64,000 bases of DNA from VAZQ01 sp963785745. GTDB taxonomy: Bacteria > Pseudomonadota > Alphaproteobacteria > Rhizobiales > Xanthobacteraceae. The position numbers and the translations under genes are program-made. Below the pieces are notes generated by a model. The model was given only the letters and a program-made list of their open reading frames with translations. It had not been told where the DNA came from and did no database searches. The stretch covers positions 372,001-436,000 of the forward strand of contig CAWAWR010000024.1 of NCBI GenBank assembly GCA_963785745.1, in the 5' to 3' direction. Below, piece by piece: positions 24,444-33,979 of this stretch; position 1 is the stretch's first letter; every line of letters starts with the position of its first letter.

Positions 24444-26746
24444 TAGAGCGCGGGGCTGTTCGCGGCATGAATGAGCTGCCACAGCCGCGGCGGCGACAGC
24501 GGAAGCTCGCGCGGCTCGACACCGAGCGAGCCGAGCGCAGCCGCCACGGCATTCGAGACAACGCCGCCCACGGGGATAATTCCGCCCTCGCCGGCGCCCT
24601 TGGCGCCGAGCGGATTGTGCGGCGTCGGCTTCAACTCCAGCGCCACGGCGCGGATGCTTGGGAAGTCGCTCGCGGTCGGCATCAGGTAGTCGGCGAGCGA
24701 GCCGGTCAGCAACTGGCCGTCCTCGTCATAGATAAGGTGTTCGAGGAACGCGCCGCCGAGGCCCTGTACGATGGCGCCGATGCCCTGGCCGTGCAGCGTC
24801 AGCGGATTGACGATGCGTCCTACGTCCTCGACCGCGACGTAGTCGATCACTTCCACCTGCCCGGTCTTCGGATCGACAGCGACATGAACGGCATGGGCGC
24901 CATAGCTGTAGGTGCGCTTGGTGCTGGCATAAGTGCCTTCGGCGGAAATGCCATCCGCCGCCAGCGCGGTGAGCGCGATCGATTTGCGATCCGGCCCAAC
25001 GGCCTGTCCGCCGTCGATCGAAATCTCGTCTACGCTGCAGCCCAGGCGTTTCGCTGCGGTAGCGCGAATGGCCGCCTTCAGATTGGCGGCGGCGTCGATC
25101 ACCGCCGAGCCGCCCATCACCGTCGAGCGCGACGAGAACGAGCCGAAACCTTCGCGCACATGCGTGGTCGAGCCGTGATAAACGCCGCGGATGCGGTCCA
25201 ACGGCACTTCCAGTGCGTCAGCCGCGATCTGCGCAAAGATGGTTTCGATCCCCTGCCCGACCGCCGACGAGCCGACATAGACCGACACCGCGCCGTCGCT
25301 CTCCAAAACCATGCGCGCGTTCTCGCGCGGACCGGATGCGCCGCCTTCGATGTAGCAACTGACGGCAAGGCCGTGGTAGCGGCCGTCGATCAGCTTGCCT
25401 TGCAGCGCCGCCTTCTTGCTCCAATCAATCTCGGTGAGGCAGCGATCGAGCGTCTCACGATAGTCGCCGGTATCGGTTTCGGTCGCGATATTGAGCGGCA
25501 CCACCGTGGCGAGCGCGTAGGGCATCTGCGCTTCCGCGATCAGATTGCGCCGGCGGAATTCGACGCCGTCGAGCTTAAGATCGCGCGCGACCATGTCGAG
25601 CAGGCGCTCGCGGAAGAAATCCGCCTCAAAGCGCCCGGGCCCACGATAGGTGCCAACCGGCGTCTTGTTGCTCACATGCACCGAAACGTCGATGCGGATA
25701 TTCGGAATGCTGTAAGGGCCCGACAGCACCTGCGCGACATTGCGCGCGCCGGTCGCGCCGTTGGTCCGCAGATAGGCGCCGACGTCGGCGTCGGCATGGC
25801 CGCGCAGCGCGCGGATAGTGCCGTCGCGCTCGCAGGCGATCTCCAGCTCGCATTGAACGTCGCGCGCATGGTTGGTGGCGATCAGGTGCTCACGCCGGTC
25901 CTCTATCCATTTCACCGGCCGGCCGACTGTCTTTGACGCGAACGGAATCAGGAAATCTTCGGGATAGAACTCGCCGCGCACCCCGAACGCGCCGCCGACG
26001 TCGCCTTCGATCATGGTGATGGCGTCTTCCGGAAGCGAGAGCTGGGCGGCCAGAATGCGCCGAACGGTGAATGCGACTTTCGCCGCGCCGTAGACGGTCA
26101 GGTGACCGCGCGATCCGTCCCATTCGGCCAGCAGGCCGCGCGCCTCCATCGGCACCGCGGTATGGCGCTGCACCCGGAACCGCTCGCGCCGGACATAGGG
26201 CGCGTCCTTGAACGCGGCATCGGCATCGCCGAGAACCGCGGTCAGCGTCGCGGCGCAGTTCGACGTCGTGCCGTCGACGAGCAAACTGCCGTCCGCACCC
26301 GGCCTAGCGGCCGCCGGCAACTGCTCGATGTCGAGTTCGATCGCTTCCAGCGCATCCTCGGCGGCGGCCGCGCTGTCGGCGACAACGACGGCGATCGGCT
26401 CCCCGACATAACGGACCTTGCCGTGCGCGATCGCTGGCTGCTCGTAGGGCTTGAACGCCGGCATCTGCTCCTGCCGGAGCGGAATCGCCGGGACAGCGCC
26501 GAGCACTGCCAGCACGTCGGCCGCGGTGATGACGGCATGAACGCCGGTGCGGGCACGCGCGGCTGTCGTATCGATGGACCTGATGCGGCCGTGCGCCATG
26601 GAGCTGCGCAGGATCGCAGCATGCAGCAGGCCGTCGCGTACGATGTCGTCGACGTATTGGCCGCGACCGCGCAGAAAGCGCAAATCCTCGATGCGCTCGA
26701 CCGGGCTGCCGACCAGGGTATTCAGCTTGGCGAAACTACCGCTCAT
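24443..26746 (-). CDS. Xanthine-dehydrogenase-family molybdopterin-binding (large) subunit, CoxL-like
   Basis: 767-residue large subunit of the molybdenum hydroxylase family. N-terminal domain: GSPVERIEDLRFLRGRGQYVDDI. Mo-binding blocks: GDVGGAFGVRGEFYPED, the active-site loop TYRGPGRFEADF (CO dehydrogenase form I has AYRCSFR here, so this is not a CO oxidiser), SAVGQGIETIFAQIAAD and, at the C-terminus, GAKGAGEGGIIP with the catalytic Glu. Family enzymes hydroxylate heteroaromatics or oxidise aldehydes. The [2Fe-2S] and FAD subunits that normally accompany it are missing nearby. The start overlaps the stop of the MmgE/PrpD gene by 4 bp, so it belongs to the operon with the TcuA-like flavoprotein. 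Confidence 0.9.
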   Translation of the reverse strand: MSGSFAKLNTLVGSPVERIEDLRFLRGRGQYVDDIVRDGLLHAAILRSSMAHGRIRSIDTTAARARTGVHAVITAADVLAVLGAVPAIPLRQEQMPAFKPYEQPAIAHGKVRYVGEPIAVVVADSAAAAEDALEAIELDIEQLPAAARPGADGSLLVDGTTSNCAATLTAVLGDADAAFKDAPYVRRERFRVQRHTAVPMEARGLLAEWDGSRGHLTVYGAAKVAFTVRRILAAQLSLPEDAITMIEGDVGGAFGVRGEFYPEDFLIPFASKTVGRPVKWIEDRREHLIATNHARDVQCELEIACERDGTIRALRGHADADVGAYLRTNGATGARNVAQVLSGPYSIPNIRIDVSVHVSNKTPVGTYRGPGRFEADFFRERLLDMVARDLKLDGVEFRRRNLIAEAQMPYALATVVPLNIATETDTGDYRETLDRCLTEIDWSKKAALQGKLIDGRYHGLAVSCYIEGGASGPRENARMVLESDGAVSVYVGSSAVGQGIETIFAQIAADALEVPLDRIRGVYHGSTTHVREGFGSFSSRSTVMGGSAVIDAAANLKAAIRATAAKRLGCSVDEISIDGGQAVGPDRKSIALTALAADGISAEGTYASTKRTYSYGAHAVHVAVDPKTGQVEVIDYVAVEDVGRIVNPLTLHGQGIGAIVQGLGGAFLEHLIYDEDGQLLTGSLADYLMPTASDFPSIRAVALELKPTPHNPLGAKGAGEGGIIPVGGVVSNAVAAALGSLGVEPRELPLSPPRLWQLIHAANSPAL

Positions 26747-28090
26747 AGCGCGTCGGCGAGCGATGGCAGCGCCTCGAGCTGCATCAGCGCGTCGAACGCT
26801 CCCGGCTTAAGCCTTGCATCGCGACAGAGCCGTTCGAATTTGAATCGCAATTGCTCGTCAGACATCGGCGTCGGCGGGCAGCCGAGGAACGTCTCCTTGG
26901 CGTCTTCGAACCGCCGGCCGTCGCGCAGCGACACCACGATACGCGCGCTCCAGCCCTTGCGGCCGCCGTCGGCAGTCACCGGCACGCGCCGGGCGAGATC
27001 GCGTACGCGCGGATCGGCTGCCGTCTTGTCGTTGAAGATATCCGGGTCGCGTGGATCGTTGTAAGACGCGATCGCGAGGCAGAACGGGACGGAATATTGC
27101 GCCAGCATGATGTCGCCGGGATCGACGCCGCTGTGGTGCGACACGACCTTGGCCGAGGCATCGACCGCAATTTCCGCGATGTCGTCGCCGGAGAACCCAT
27201 GTTGCTCGATGAATGTGCGCAGCATCTGCACCGGCACATGCGTGGTGACGTGCGAGGCATAGCGCTTGATGCAGAGCCGCTCGATCTCCCAGGTTTCGCC
27301 AAGGCCGCGCGTCAGCAGGCTCGGATCGGTCTCCTCGCAAAACGCTTCGAGCAGTCCGTAGCGCCCTTCGAGCACGGCGGACGGCCCTTCATAGCCACGC
27401 TGCGCCAGCCGCGCGGCGATCACGCCGCTCTCGGCGGCGCGGCCGAGATGAAGCCGCTTGATCATCCCGCCGGAGCCGGATTTCGCAAACGCCAACAAGC
27501 CTCGCCGCGAGCGAGCCGGCAACGCCGAAGGCGTTGGCGGTCTCCGCCGCCGAAAGCTTCATGAGCAACGCGCAGGCGGCCGCCGAGCCGAACGGCCCGG
27601 TCATGCCCGGTCCGTGGAAGCCGACCTTCTCGGCCGAATGCAGCGTCGCCGCGCCGATGCGGAACATCACCTCAATGCCGGCAACGATCGCGGTGACGAG
27701 ATCGCGGCCGTTGGCATTGCAAGCCTGCGCCATGGCGAGTGCCGGCAGCGCCACCGTCGCGCCGCCGTGGACGCCGGCGCCGGGCATGCGCAAATTGTCG
27801 AGCTCGAAGGCGTGCGCAAACGTGCCGAGCGCGAGCGCTGCCTGCGGAACATGGAGGCGCAGGCCGTCAACGCCCGGAAGCCGGCACGGGCCGCCTGCTC
27901 CGCTGGCCATCGCCTCCGCCAGCACCATCTGCGACCACGGAAACCGCTGGCCGTAGACCGCGCAGGCGACGGCGTCGACGAGGCATTGCTTGGCGAGCGT
28001 TACCGCGGACGGCGGGATGGCCTCGAACGTCAAGCCGACGGCGAAGTCCGCCAACTGCTGCGCCGCGGTCTTTTGCGTTCGGTTGAGCAT
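26743..28090 (-). pseudogene. MmgE/PrpD-family protein (copy 1), one frame break
   Basis: Member of the 2-methylcitrate dehydratase/cis-aconitate decarboxylase/iminodisuccinate epimerase superfamily. N-terminal half: QLADFAVGLTFEAIP, CLVDAVACAVYG, AHAFELDNLRMPG and HGPGMTGPFGSAAA; C-terminal half in another frame: GLLAFAKSGSGGMIKRLHLG, followed by the lid domain. The break is at 27502; deleting that base gives 448 residues, the family length, with no other lesion. Such enzymes add or remove water or CO2 on branched polycarboxylates in the cytosol. It lies 4 bp after the TcuA-like gene and overlaps the CoxL-like start. Confidence 0.87.
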
Positions 28091-28094
28091 GCCG

Positions 28095-29624
28095 CTACGC
28101 CCGCACGGACGCGGCGGCGCCTTGCTTGGTTGCGAACACCGCCGCGTTGCGTCCGGCGAGACGGCCGAAGGTCGCGCCCGACATCAAGCCGGTGCCGCTC
28201 GCATAATTGTGGAAGAACAATCCGCCGACCATTTCGCCGGCTGCATAAAGTCCCGGAATCAGGCGGCCGTAGAGATCCTCGACTTCACCCTGCCTCGATA
28301 TCTTCAGTCCACCGAAAGTAAAGGTGACGCCGGTGGTGACATGATAGGCGTGATACGGCGGCGTATCGAGCGCGACCGCCCAGTTGGTCTTTTCGATCGC
28401 GAGGCCCTTGGTGCTGCGCCCATCCAGAACGTTCGGATTGAACGGCACGTCGCTGGTGCAGGCGGCATTGTAGGCGCGCACCGTACGCAAGAACGCTTCC
28501 GGATCGACGCCTTCGAGCTTCGGCGCCAGTTCCTCCAGCGTGTTCGCCTCCGCCTTGGTGACGCGTCGGATGCGATATTCGCCGCGCAGCAGCGGATGCG
28601 CCTTGGCGTCGAACACCTGCCACGCGAACATGCCGGGCTGGCGCATGATCTCGCCGCCATAGCGCGCATAGGTATGGCTGTGGAAGTTCAGACCCTCGTC
28701 GACGTAGCGCTCGCCTTTGGCGTTGATCAGGAGCCCGAACGGATAATTGTGCTTCTGGAACTGGTCGCCGACGGTGAGGTCGCCGTAGGGCGGCGCGTTG
28801 ATGTCCCACGCGACCGAATGACAGCCTGAAAAATTGCCGTTCGGCCGCGCGCCGATCGCCAGCGCCATGGTGAGACCCGCGCCCATGTTGAAACGCGTGC
28901 CACGGATTTTCGCGAGCTCCCAGCCGGGTCCGAGGTAACGCGCGCGCATCTCCGGATTCAATTCATAGCTTCCGCAGGCGAGCACGACCGCACCAGCTTT
29001 GATCTCGACCCGTTCGCCACGATGCTCGGCGACGACGCCGGTTACGCGCCCGTGCTCGCGCATGAGCGCGACCGCGGGCGTTTCGTAGACGATCTTCACG
29101 CCGCGCCGCTCGGCGGTGGCGTAGAGCGCCTTCAGCATTTCCGGACCGCCGCCCCAGATATGCAGCGCAAGCCCGCCCCAGAATTTGAACTTGCCGTCCA
29201 CCTTATACGCCTGCCGTCCGAGGCCGGGCTGCAGCTTCACGCCCTGGCGATGCACCCAGGCGGCGGTTTCGAGGCTGTTGCGGACGAGGATTTCGCAGAG
29301 GTCCTGGTCGGTGCGGTACTGCGTCAGCTCGAACATGTCGTCGAAATACTGCTCTTCGGTGTAGCTGCCGAAGTCGACGTTCGAGAGATCGTCGTTCGCC
29401 ATCGAGGGCAGCACCTTGAGCAGGTCCTCGACGCCGGAATAGGCGAAGCGGAATGCGCCGCCGGTGAAATGCGAATTGCCGCCGCGCTCCTCGAACGGAG
29501 CCGCCTCCAGCATCAAGACGCGCGCGCCGTTTTCACTGGCGGAGATCGCAGTGCAGAGCGCGGCATTGCCGGCGCCGACCACAAGCACGTCGGGCCGCTC
29601 GCGCGAAAGATCGGATGTGGGCAT
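28095..29624 (-). CDS. FAD-dependent dehydrogenase, tricarballylate dehydrogenase (TcuA)-like
   Basis: Flavoprotein of the fumarate reductase/succinate dehydrogenase type, about 509 residues. The FAD loop is DVLVVGAGNAALCTAIS, then LEAAPFEERGGNSHFTGGAFR, which is the TcuA signature (AAPxxxRGGNS), and the C-terminal ATGxxF-like region is GLYAAGEMVGGLFFHNYASG. TcuA oxidises tricarballylate to cis-aconitate; other members reduce fumarate or oxidise keto-steroids. ATG 29624 (AAGGAA just upstream) is chosen; an ATG at 29657 overlaps the preceding MmgE/PrpD stop by 8 bp. No TcuB partner is visible. Flanked on both sides by MmgE/PrpD genes, which fits oxidation of a polycarboxylate followed by hydration. 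Confidence 0.85.
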   Translation of the reverse strand: MPTSDLSRERPDVLVVGAGNAALCTAISASENGARVLMLEAAPFEERGGNSHFTGGAFRFAYSGVEDLLKVLPSMANDDLSNVDFGSYTEEQYFDDMFELTQYRTDQDLCEILVRNSLETAAWVHRQGVKLQPGLGRQAYKVDGKFKFWGGLALHIWGGGPEMLKALYATAERRGVKIVYETPAVALMREHGRVTGVVAEHRGERVEIKAGAVVLACGSYELNPEMRARYLGPGWELAKIRGTRFNMGAGLTMALAIGARPNGNFSGCHSVAWDINAPPYGDLTVGDQFQKHNYPFGLLINAKGERYVDEGLNFHSHTYARYGGEIMRQPGMFAWQVFDAKAHPLLRGEYRIRRVTKAEANTLEELAPKLEGVDPEAFLRTVRAYNAACTSDVPFNPNVLDGRSTKGLAIEKTNWAVALDTPPYHAYHVTTGVTFTFGGLKISRQGEVEDLYGRLIPGLYAAGEMVGGLFFHNYASGTGLMSGATFGRLAGRNAAVFATKQGAAASVRA

Positions 29625-29649
29625 CACTTCCTTGCCGGTTCCGCTCAGG

Positions 29650-31050
29650 TCATGCATAGGCGCGGCTGCGCGTTGCGACCGCCGGCGGTTTCACTCCGGT
29701 CGCAATGACATTGAGGACGTCAGCCACGTCCGGCAGCGTCTCGAGTGCATTGCACCGGGCGAGGACCGTTTCGACGGCGTTGGCATCAAGCACGATCTTC
29801 GCACAATCGCGGAATTTTGCTTCCAGCGCGCCGGGCGGCAGCGGATGATCGCGGTCGCGGCCAACCGGACGGTCCACGAAATGTTCGAAGGTCTCGCCGG
29901 CCGTGGTCGTGATCTTGAGGCGGCAATAGAAGTGATCGTTGGTCTCGCTTTTGGCCGCGGGATCCGCCGCGGACTGCACGCGCGTCATCAGCGCGCGCGT
30001 GGCCGGATCGCGGACGGCGTCATCGCTGAAGTGCTCCATGCTGACGATGCCATGCATGAGCGCGCGCGCGAGCACGTACTGGATCGAGAATTTGCCGTCG
30101 AGGCCGCTCTGCGGATTGGGACGGTTGGTGTGTTGAAGCCTGCGCGGGTGCGTCCAGGATTCGACCTTGGCGACACGCTCGGGCGACAGACGATGCGTCT
30201 CGCGCAGATGCAGCATCGCGTCGACGGCGGGATGCGTGCTGCCGCAGCAGGGATGGCGCTTGAACGCGATGCCCGGATCGACGAGGTCGAACGGGTCGCC
30301 CCAATGTTCAAGGAGGCGCTCCGCCTTGAACGTGCCGGCGCCGTTGTAGACCGCGAAGAAGCCCTGCGGATGTTCGAGCGCGCCGGCGTTGGCGGTCATG
30401 CCCTCCTTCGCGAGCAGCGCCGCGAGCAAGCCGTTGCGGGTCGTGTGCCCGACATGGAACGGCTTGGTCATGGTCCCGAAATTGGCCTTGATGCCCGACG
30501 CCATCGATGCTGCGAGCGCCAGCGCGGTAGCGATCTGCTCTGGGCTCAGCGCCAGGAGATGCCCGCAGGCCGCCGTGCTGCCGAACGTTCCCAGCGTCGC
30601 GGTCGGATGCCAGCCCTTCTCGTAATGATGGAAGTTCACGGCGCGCGCGAACCGGGTCTCGCATTCGACGCCGGCGGCGTAGGCGGCGATGAATGCCTTG
30701 CCGCTCGATCCGGGCGCGATCGCCCACAGCGCCGGCAGGATCGGCGCCGACGGATGGCCGCCGAGCGAATTGCTGCAATCGTCGAAATCGAGCGCATGCG
30801 ACGCGGTGCCGTTGATCAGCGCCGCATTGAGCACGTCGACATGGTCCGACGTGCCGAAGATCAGCGCCGGGCCCGCTGCGGCGGTCTTGCGCAGCACCGA
30901 CGCCACCACCGCGGTGGTCTCGTCGGTCGCGCCCGCCAATGTGACGCCGACGGTGTCGAGGATGCCCTGCTTCGCAACGTCGACCGCTTCTGCCGGCAGG
31001 GCGTCGTAGGTCACTTCCGAAATTCGTTCCGCGAGTGCGCGCAGAAGCAT
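29650..31050 (-). CDS. MmgE/PrpD-family protein (copy 2)
   Basis: 466 residues, intact. Family blocks: LPAEAVDVAKQGILDTVGVTLAG, NGTASHALDFDDCSN (substrate-binding Asp region), HYEKGWHPTATLGTFGSTAA, GTMTKPFHVGHTTRNGLLAA and FKRHPCCGSTHPAVDA. These match the helical PrpD core plus lid. The likely role is hydration or dehydration (or decarboxylation) of a citrate-like acid. First gene of the minus-strand operon continuing with TcuA-like, MmgE/PrpD copy 1 and the CoxL-like subunit. It is divergent from copy 3 across about 120 bp, which should contain both promoters; no clear operator is seen there. Confidence 0.92.
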   Translation of the reverse strand: MLLRALAERISEVTYDALPAEAVDVAKQGILDTVGVTLAGATDETTAVVASVLRKTAAAGPALIFGTSDHVDVLNAALINGTASHALDFDDCSNSLGGHPSAPILPALWAIAPGSSGKAFIAAYAAGVECETRFARAVNFHHYEKGWHPTATLGTFGSTAACGHLLALSPEQIATALALAASMASGIKANFGTMTKPFHVGHTTRNGLLAALLAKEGMTANAGALEHPQGFFAVYNGAGTFKAERLLEHWGDPFDLVDPGIAFKRHPCCGSTHPAVDAMLHLRETHRLSPERVAKVESWTHPRRLQHTNRPNPQSGLDGKFSIQYVLARALMHGIVSMEHFSDDAVRDPATRALMTRVQSAADPAAKSETNDHFYCRLKITTTAGETFEHFVDRPVGRDRDHPLPPGALEAKFRDCAKIVLDANAVETVLARCNALETLPDVADVLNVIATGVKPPAVATRSRAYA

Positions 31051-31169
31051 GGGACCGGCCTTTGTCTGCGGGGCGACTGTAGACAGGGGAGTCAGGGCTG
31101 TCTAGATTTTCGGCTCCCAAAAGGACGTCGCGTGTTCCGCCTCGTTCGCCCCTCCTCATGAGAGCTTCG

Positions 31170-32576
31170 ATGGCTGAGCATACCAGCGCCGACAATGTCC
31201 ATACCCGAAAGATCGCCGAGTTCGTTGCCGGCGTCCGCTACGAGCAGATTCCGTCTGATGTACGAGAACGCCTGAAGCTCCTCATCCTCGACTCGCTCGG
31301 TTGCGCGATCTACGGGGCCAATCTGGAGTGGTGCCGGATTCTCCAGGACACATTTGGGAAACTCGATGCGACGCGCACGACGTCGGTGTGGGGCACCAAC
31401 CTTACGCTGTCCTCGACCAATGCCGCCCTGGTCAACGGAACCGAAGTGCAGAGCTTCGAGCTCGACGACGTGCATCGCGTCGGCGTGCTGCACGTCGGCG
31501 CTGTTACCCTGCCCGCCCTGTTCGCGGTGGCGGAGAGCCATAGCGACCTCACCGGCCGCGAACTGCTCGTTGCGGCACTCGCCGGCTACGAGATCGGGCC
31601 GCGGGTCGGCAAATGCATGGGCCAGGAGCACATCGGCCAGGGCTGGCACTCCGGCGCCACCGTCGGCGTGTTCTCGGCCGCCGCCGGTGCAGCGCGCGGG
31701 CTCAAGCTCGACGCGGAGCACACCGTGCACGCGCTCGGCATCGCGGGCACGCAGGCTGCCGGGCTGATGGCCGCGCAATACGGCGCGATGGTCAAACGCA
31801 TGCATGCCGGCCGCTCGGCGCAGAGCGGACTTTACGGCGCGCTGCTGGCGAAGGACGGCTTCACCGGCATCGTCGACGTGTTCGAAGCGCCCTATGGCGG
31901 CTTCTGCACGACGTTCTCGCGCTCGCAAGACCGCTTCAAGCTCGAAGAACTGAGCGCGGGTTTCGGCGAGCGTTTCGAGACCATGGGCATCGCACTCAAA
32001 TTCTATTCCTGCGTCGGCTCGAACCACACGACGCTCGACTCGATCCGCGACATCCAGAAGCGCCGGCCGTTCACGCTGGCCGAGCTCGACAAGGTGGTCG
32101 TGCACGGCTCGCAGGTCACCGCCGATCACGTCGGCTGGCCGTACAAGCCCGAAGGCCTCACCTCGGCGCAGCTCAACCTGCCCTATTGCGTCGCGACGCT
32201 GCTGCTCGAGGGCGATTGCTTCGTCGACCAGTTCACCGAAGAGATGGTCGCCGATCCCAAGCGCATGGAGCTGTCGCGGAAGGTTCAGGTCGTCGAGGAC
32301 CCCGCGATCACAGCGCGCGGTTCTAAATTCAGGCACATGACGCGCGTCGACATCCATCTGCGCGACGGCACGGTCGAGAGCGAGACGCGCGAGGCGCCGC
32401 GCGGGAGCGAGCAGTCGTTCGCCACCAGCGACGAGATCGTCGACAAATTCCGCAAGTTGACCCGCGCCGCCATGCCCAAGAGCCAACAGGATGCGCTGGT
32501 CCAGGCGGTGCTCGGGATGGAAGACCTCGCCAACGCCAAGGATCTGATCCGCCTGCTGCGGACCAACGGGAAATAG
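31170..32576 (+). CDS. MmgE/PrpD-family protein (copy 3)
   Basis: 468 residues, intact. Blocks: DVRERLKLLILDSLGCAIYG, NGTEVQSFELDDVHR, GQGWHSGATVGVFSAAAGAA, QYGAMVKRMHAGRSAQSGL and ALKFYSCVGSNHTTLDS. The RMHAGRSAQSG block, with KRLHSGRAAQAG in copy 4, marks these two as closer to each other than to copy 2 (PFHVGHTTRNG). ATG 31170 is preferred because GAGAG lies five bases upstream; ATG 31158 has no ribosome site. It starts the plus-strand operon with copy 4, the PrpB-like lyase and TctCBA. Confidence 0.9.
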   Translation: MAEHTSADNVHTRKIAEFVAGVRYEQIPSDVRERLKLLILDSLGCAIYGANLEWCRILQDTFGKLDATRTTSVWGTNLTLSSTNAALVNGTEVQSFELDDVHRVGVLHVGAVTLPALFAVAESHSDLTGRELLVAALAGYEIGPRVGKCMGQEHIGQGWHSGATVGVFSAAAGAARGLKLDAEHTVHALGIAGTQAAGLMAAQYGAMVKRMHAGRSAQSGLYGALLAKDGFTGIVDVFEAPYGGFCTTFSRSQDRFKLEELSAGFGERFETMGIALKFYSCVGSNHTTLDSIRDIQKRRPFTLAELDKVVVHGSQVTADHVGWPYKPEGLTSAQLNLPYCVATLLLEGDCFVDQFTEEMVADPKRMELSRKVQVVEDPAITARGSKFRHMTRVDIHLRDGTVESETREAPRGSEQSFATSDEIVDKFRKLTRAAMPKSQQDALVQAVLGMEDLANAKDLIRLLRTNGK

Positions 32577-32582
32577 CCCGCG

Positions 32583-33969
32583 ATGCTGCTCGCCGAAACC
32601 AGTGCCACCCGGCAACTCGGCGAGTTCGCCGCCGCGCTGCGCTACGAGGACCTGCCGGCTGATGTGATCGCACGCCTGAAGGCGTGCACGCTCGATGCGC
32701 TCGGCTGCTGTCTCTACGGCGTGACGCTGCCGTGGACGCGTATGCTGATCGACCTCGTCGCCGAGGAAGGCGGCAATCCGATCGCGCGCGTCATCGGCAC
32801 GCCGTTGCGCACCGGCGTATCGCAGGCGGTGCTGAGTCGGTGCCACGGCCGGCCACGGCTTCGAGATGGACGACATCCACGCCGCCGCGCATTTGCATTG
32901 TGGCTCGCTCGCCCTGCCCGTCGTCCTCGCGATCGCCGACCGGCAGGACGGCGTTGACGGACGCAAGCTCATTGCCGCGCTCGCGGCGGGCTACGAGGTG
33001 GGCTTGCGGGTCGGGCTCGCCGCCACCGGCAAGCTGTTCATGCGTGGGCACCATTTCCAGGGCGCGTGCGGGCCGTTCGTCGCCGCCGCGACCGCCGCGA
33101 ACCTCCTGGCGCTATCGCCGGAAGCGGCGCGCCACGCGCTCGGCATCGCCGGCTCGCTCGGCGCCGGCCTGATGGCGGCGCAGGAAGGCGCGATGTCGAA
33201 GCGCCTGCATTCCGGCCGCGCGGCGCAGGCCGGCGTCGTGGGCGCCGACCTGTCCGCGCGCGGCTTCACCGGCATTCCGAACGTGCTCGAAGCCTCCTAT
33301 GGCGGCTTCCTCAGCACGCTATCGGGCGAACCGGAGATGTCGCACCTCACGCGCGGTCTCGGCACCGAGTGGGAAATCCGCAAGGTCGGCTTCAAGCCCT
33401 ATGCGACCGCAGCGAGCGTGCAGTCGGTGCTGTTTGCGATCGATGGCTTGATGGCGGAGAATTCGCTCACCGCAAACGACATCGACCGCGCGGTCATTCA
33501 TTGCAGCACCATGGCGCATCGCCACTGCGCGTGGCCCTATGAGCCATCCGGCGTCACCGCTGCGCAGATGAACATGTTCTTTGCCGCCGCCATGATGATC
33601 ATCGATCGCAACGCGATGCTCGATCAGTTCCGCGAGGACCGCCTGACCGATCCGGCGGCGCTTGCGATGATCGAGCGCATCGAGATCGAGGCCGACACCA
33701 AATACGACGCCGGCGGCGACGCGACGCGACACCACGCCCGCGTCGAACTGATCGCCAAGGGCGGCCGGCGTTTTGCCCGCGAGGTGCTGGAACGGCCGGG
33801 CAGTCCCGGCAATCCGCTATCGCCGGAGCAGCTCGCCAAGAAATTCTCGACGCTCGCCGCCGCCGTGCTGCCGGCTGAGCGCATCCCGACCATCATCGCC
33901 GCGGTCGCCGCGCTCGAAGGCACCGATGCCCGCACGCTGACCGGTCTCGCGACCACGGCCGCACCATGA
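32583..33969 (+). pseudogene. MmgE/PrpD-family protein (copy 4), one frame break
   Basis: Opening: LRYEDLPADVIARLKACTLDALGCCLYG. The frame breaks at 32835 (extra A); without it VLVGATAGHGFEMDDIHAAA reads straight through. The rest: MRGHHFQGACGPFVAAATAA, EGAMSKRLHSGRAAQAGVVG and ASYGGFLSTLSG. Repaired length is 461 residues. Lies 6 bp after copy 3 and 10 bp before the lyase. Paralogue of copy 3 and probably arose by tandem duplication; the pair may act on two stereoisomers or on successive intermediates, which is inference only. Confidence 0.87.
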
Positions 33970-33979
33970 GGTTGGCACC

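Noticed and set aside
24443..26746. Aerobic CO dehydrogenase large subunit
   Set aside because: The loop reads TYRGPGR instead of AYRCSFR, and the small and medium subunits are missing.
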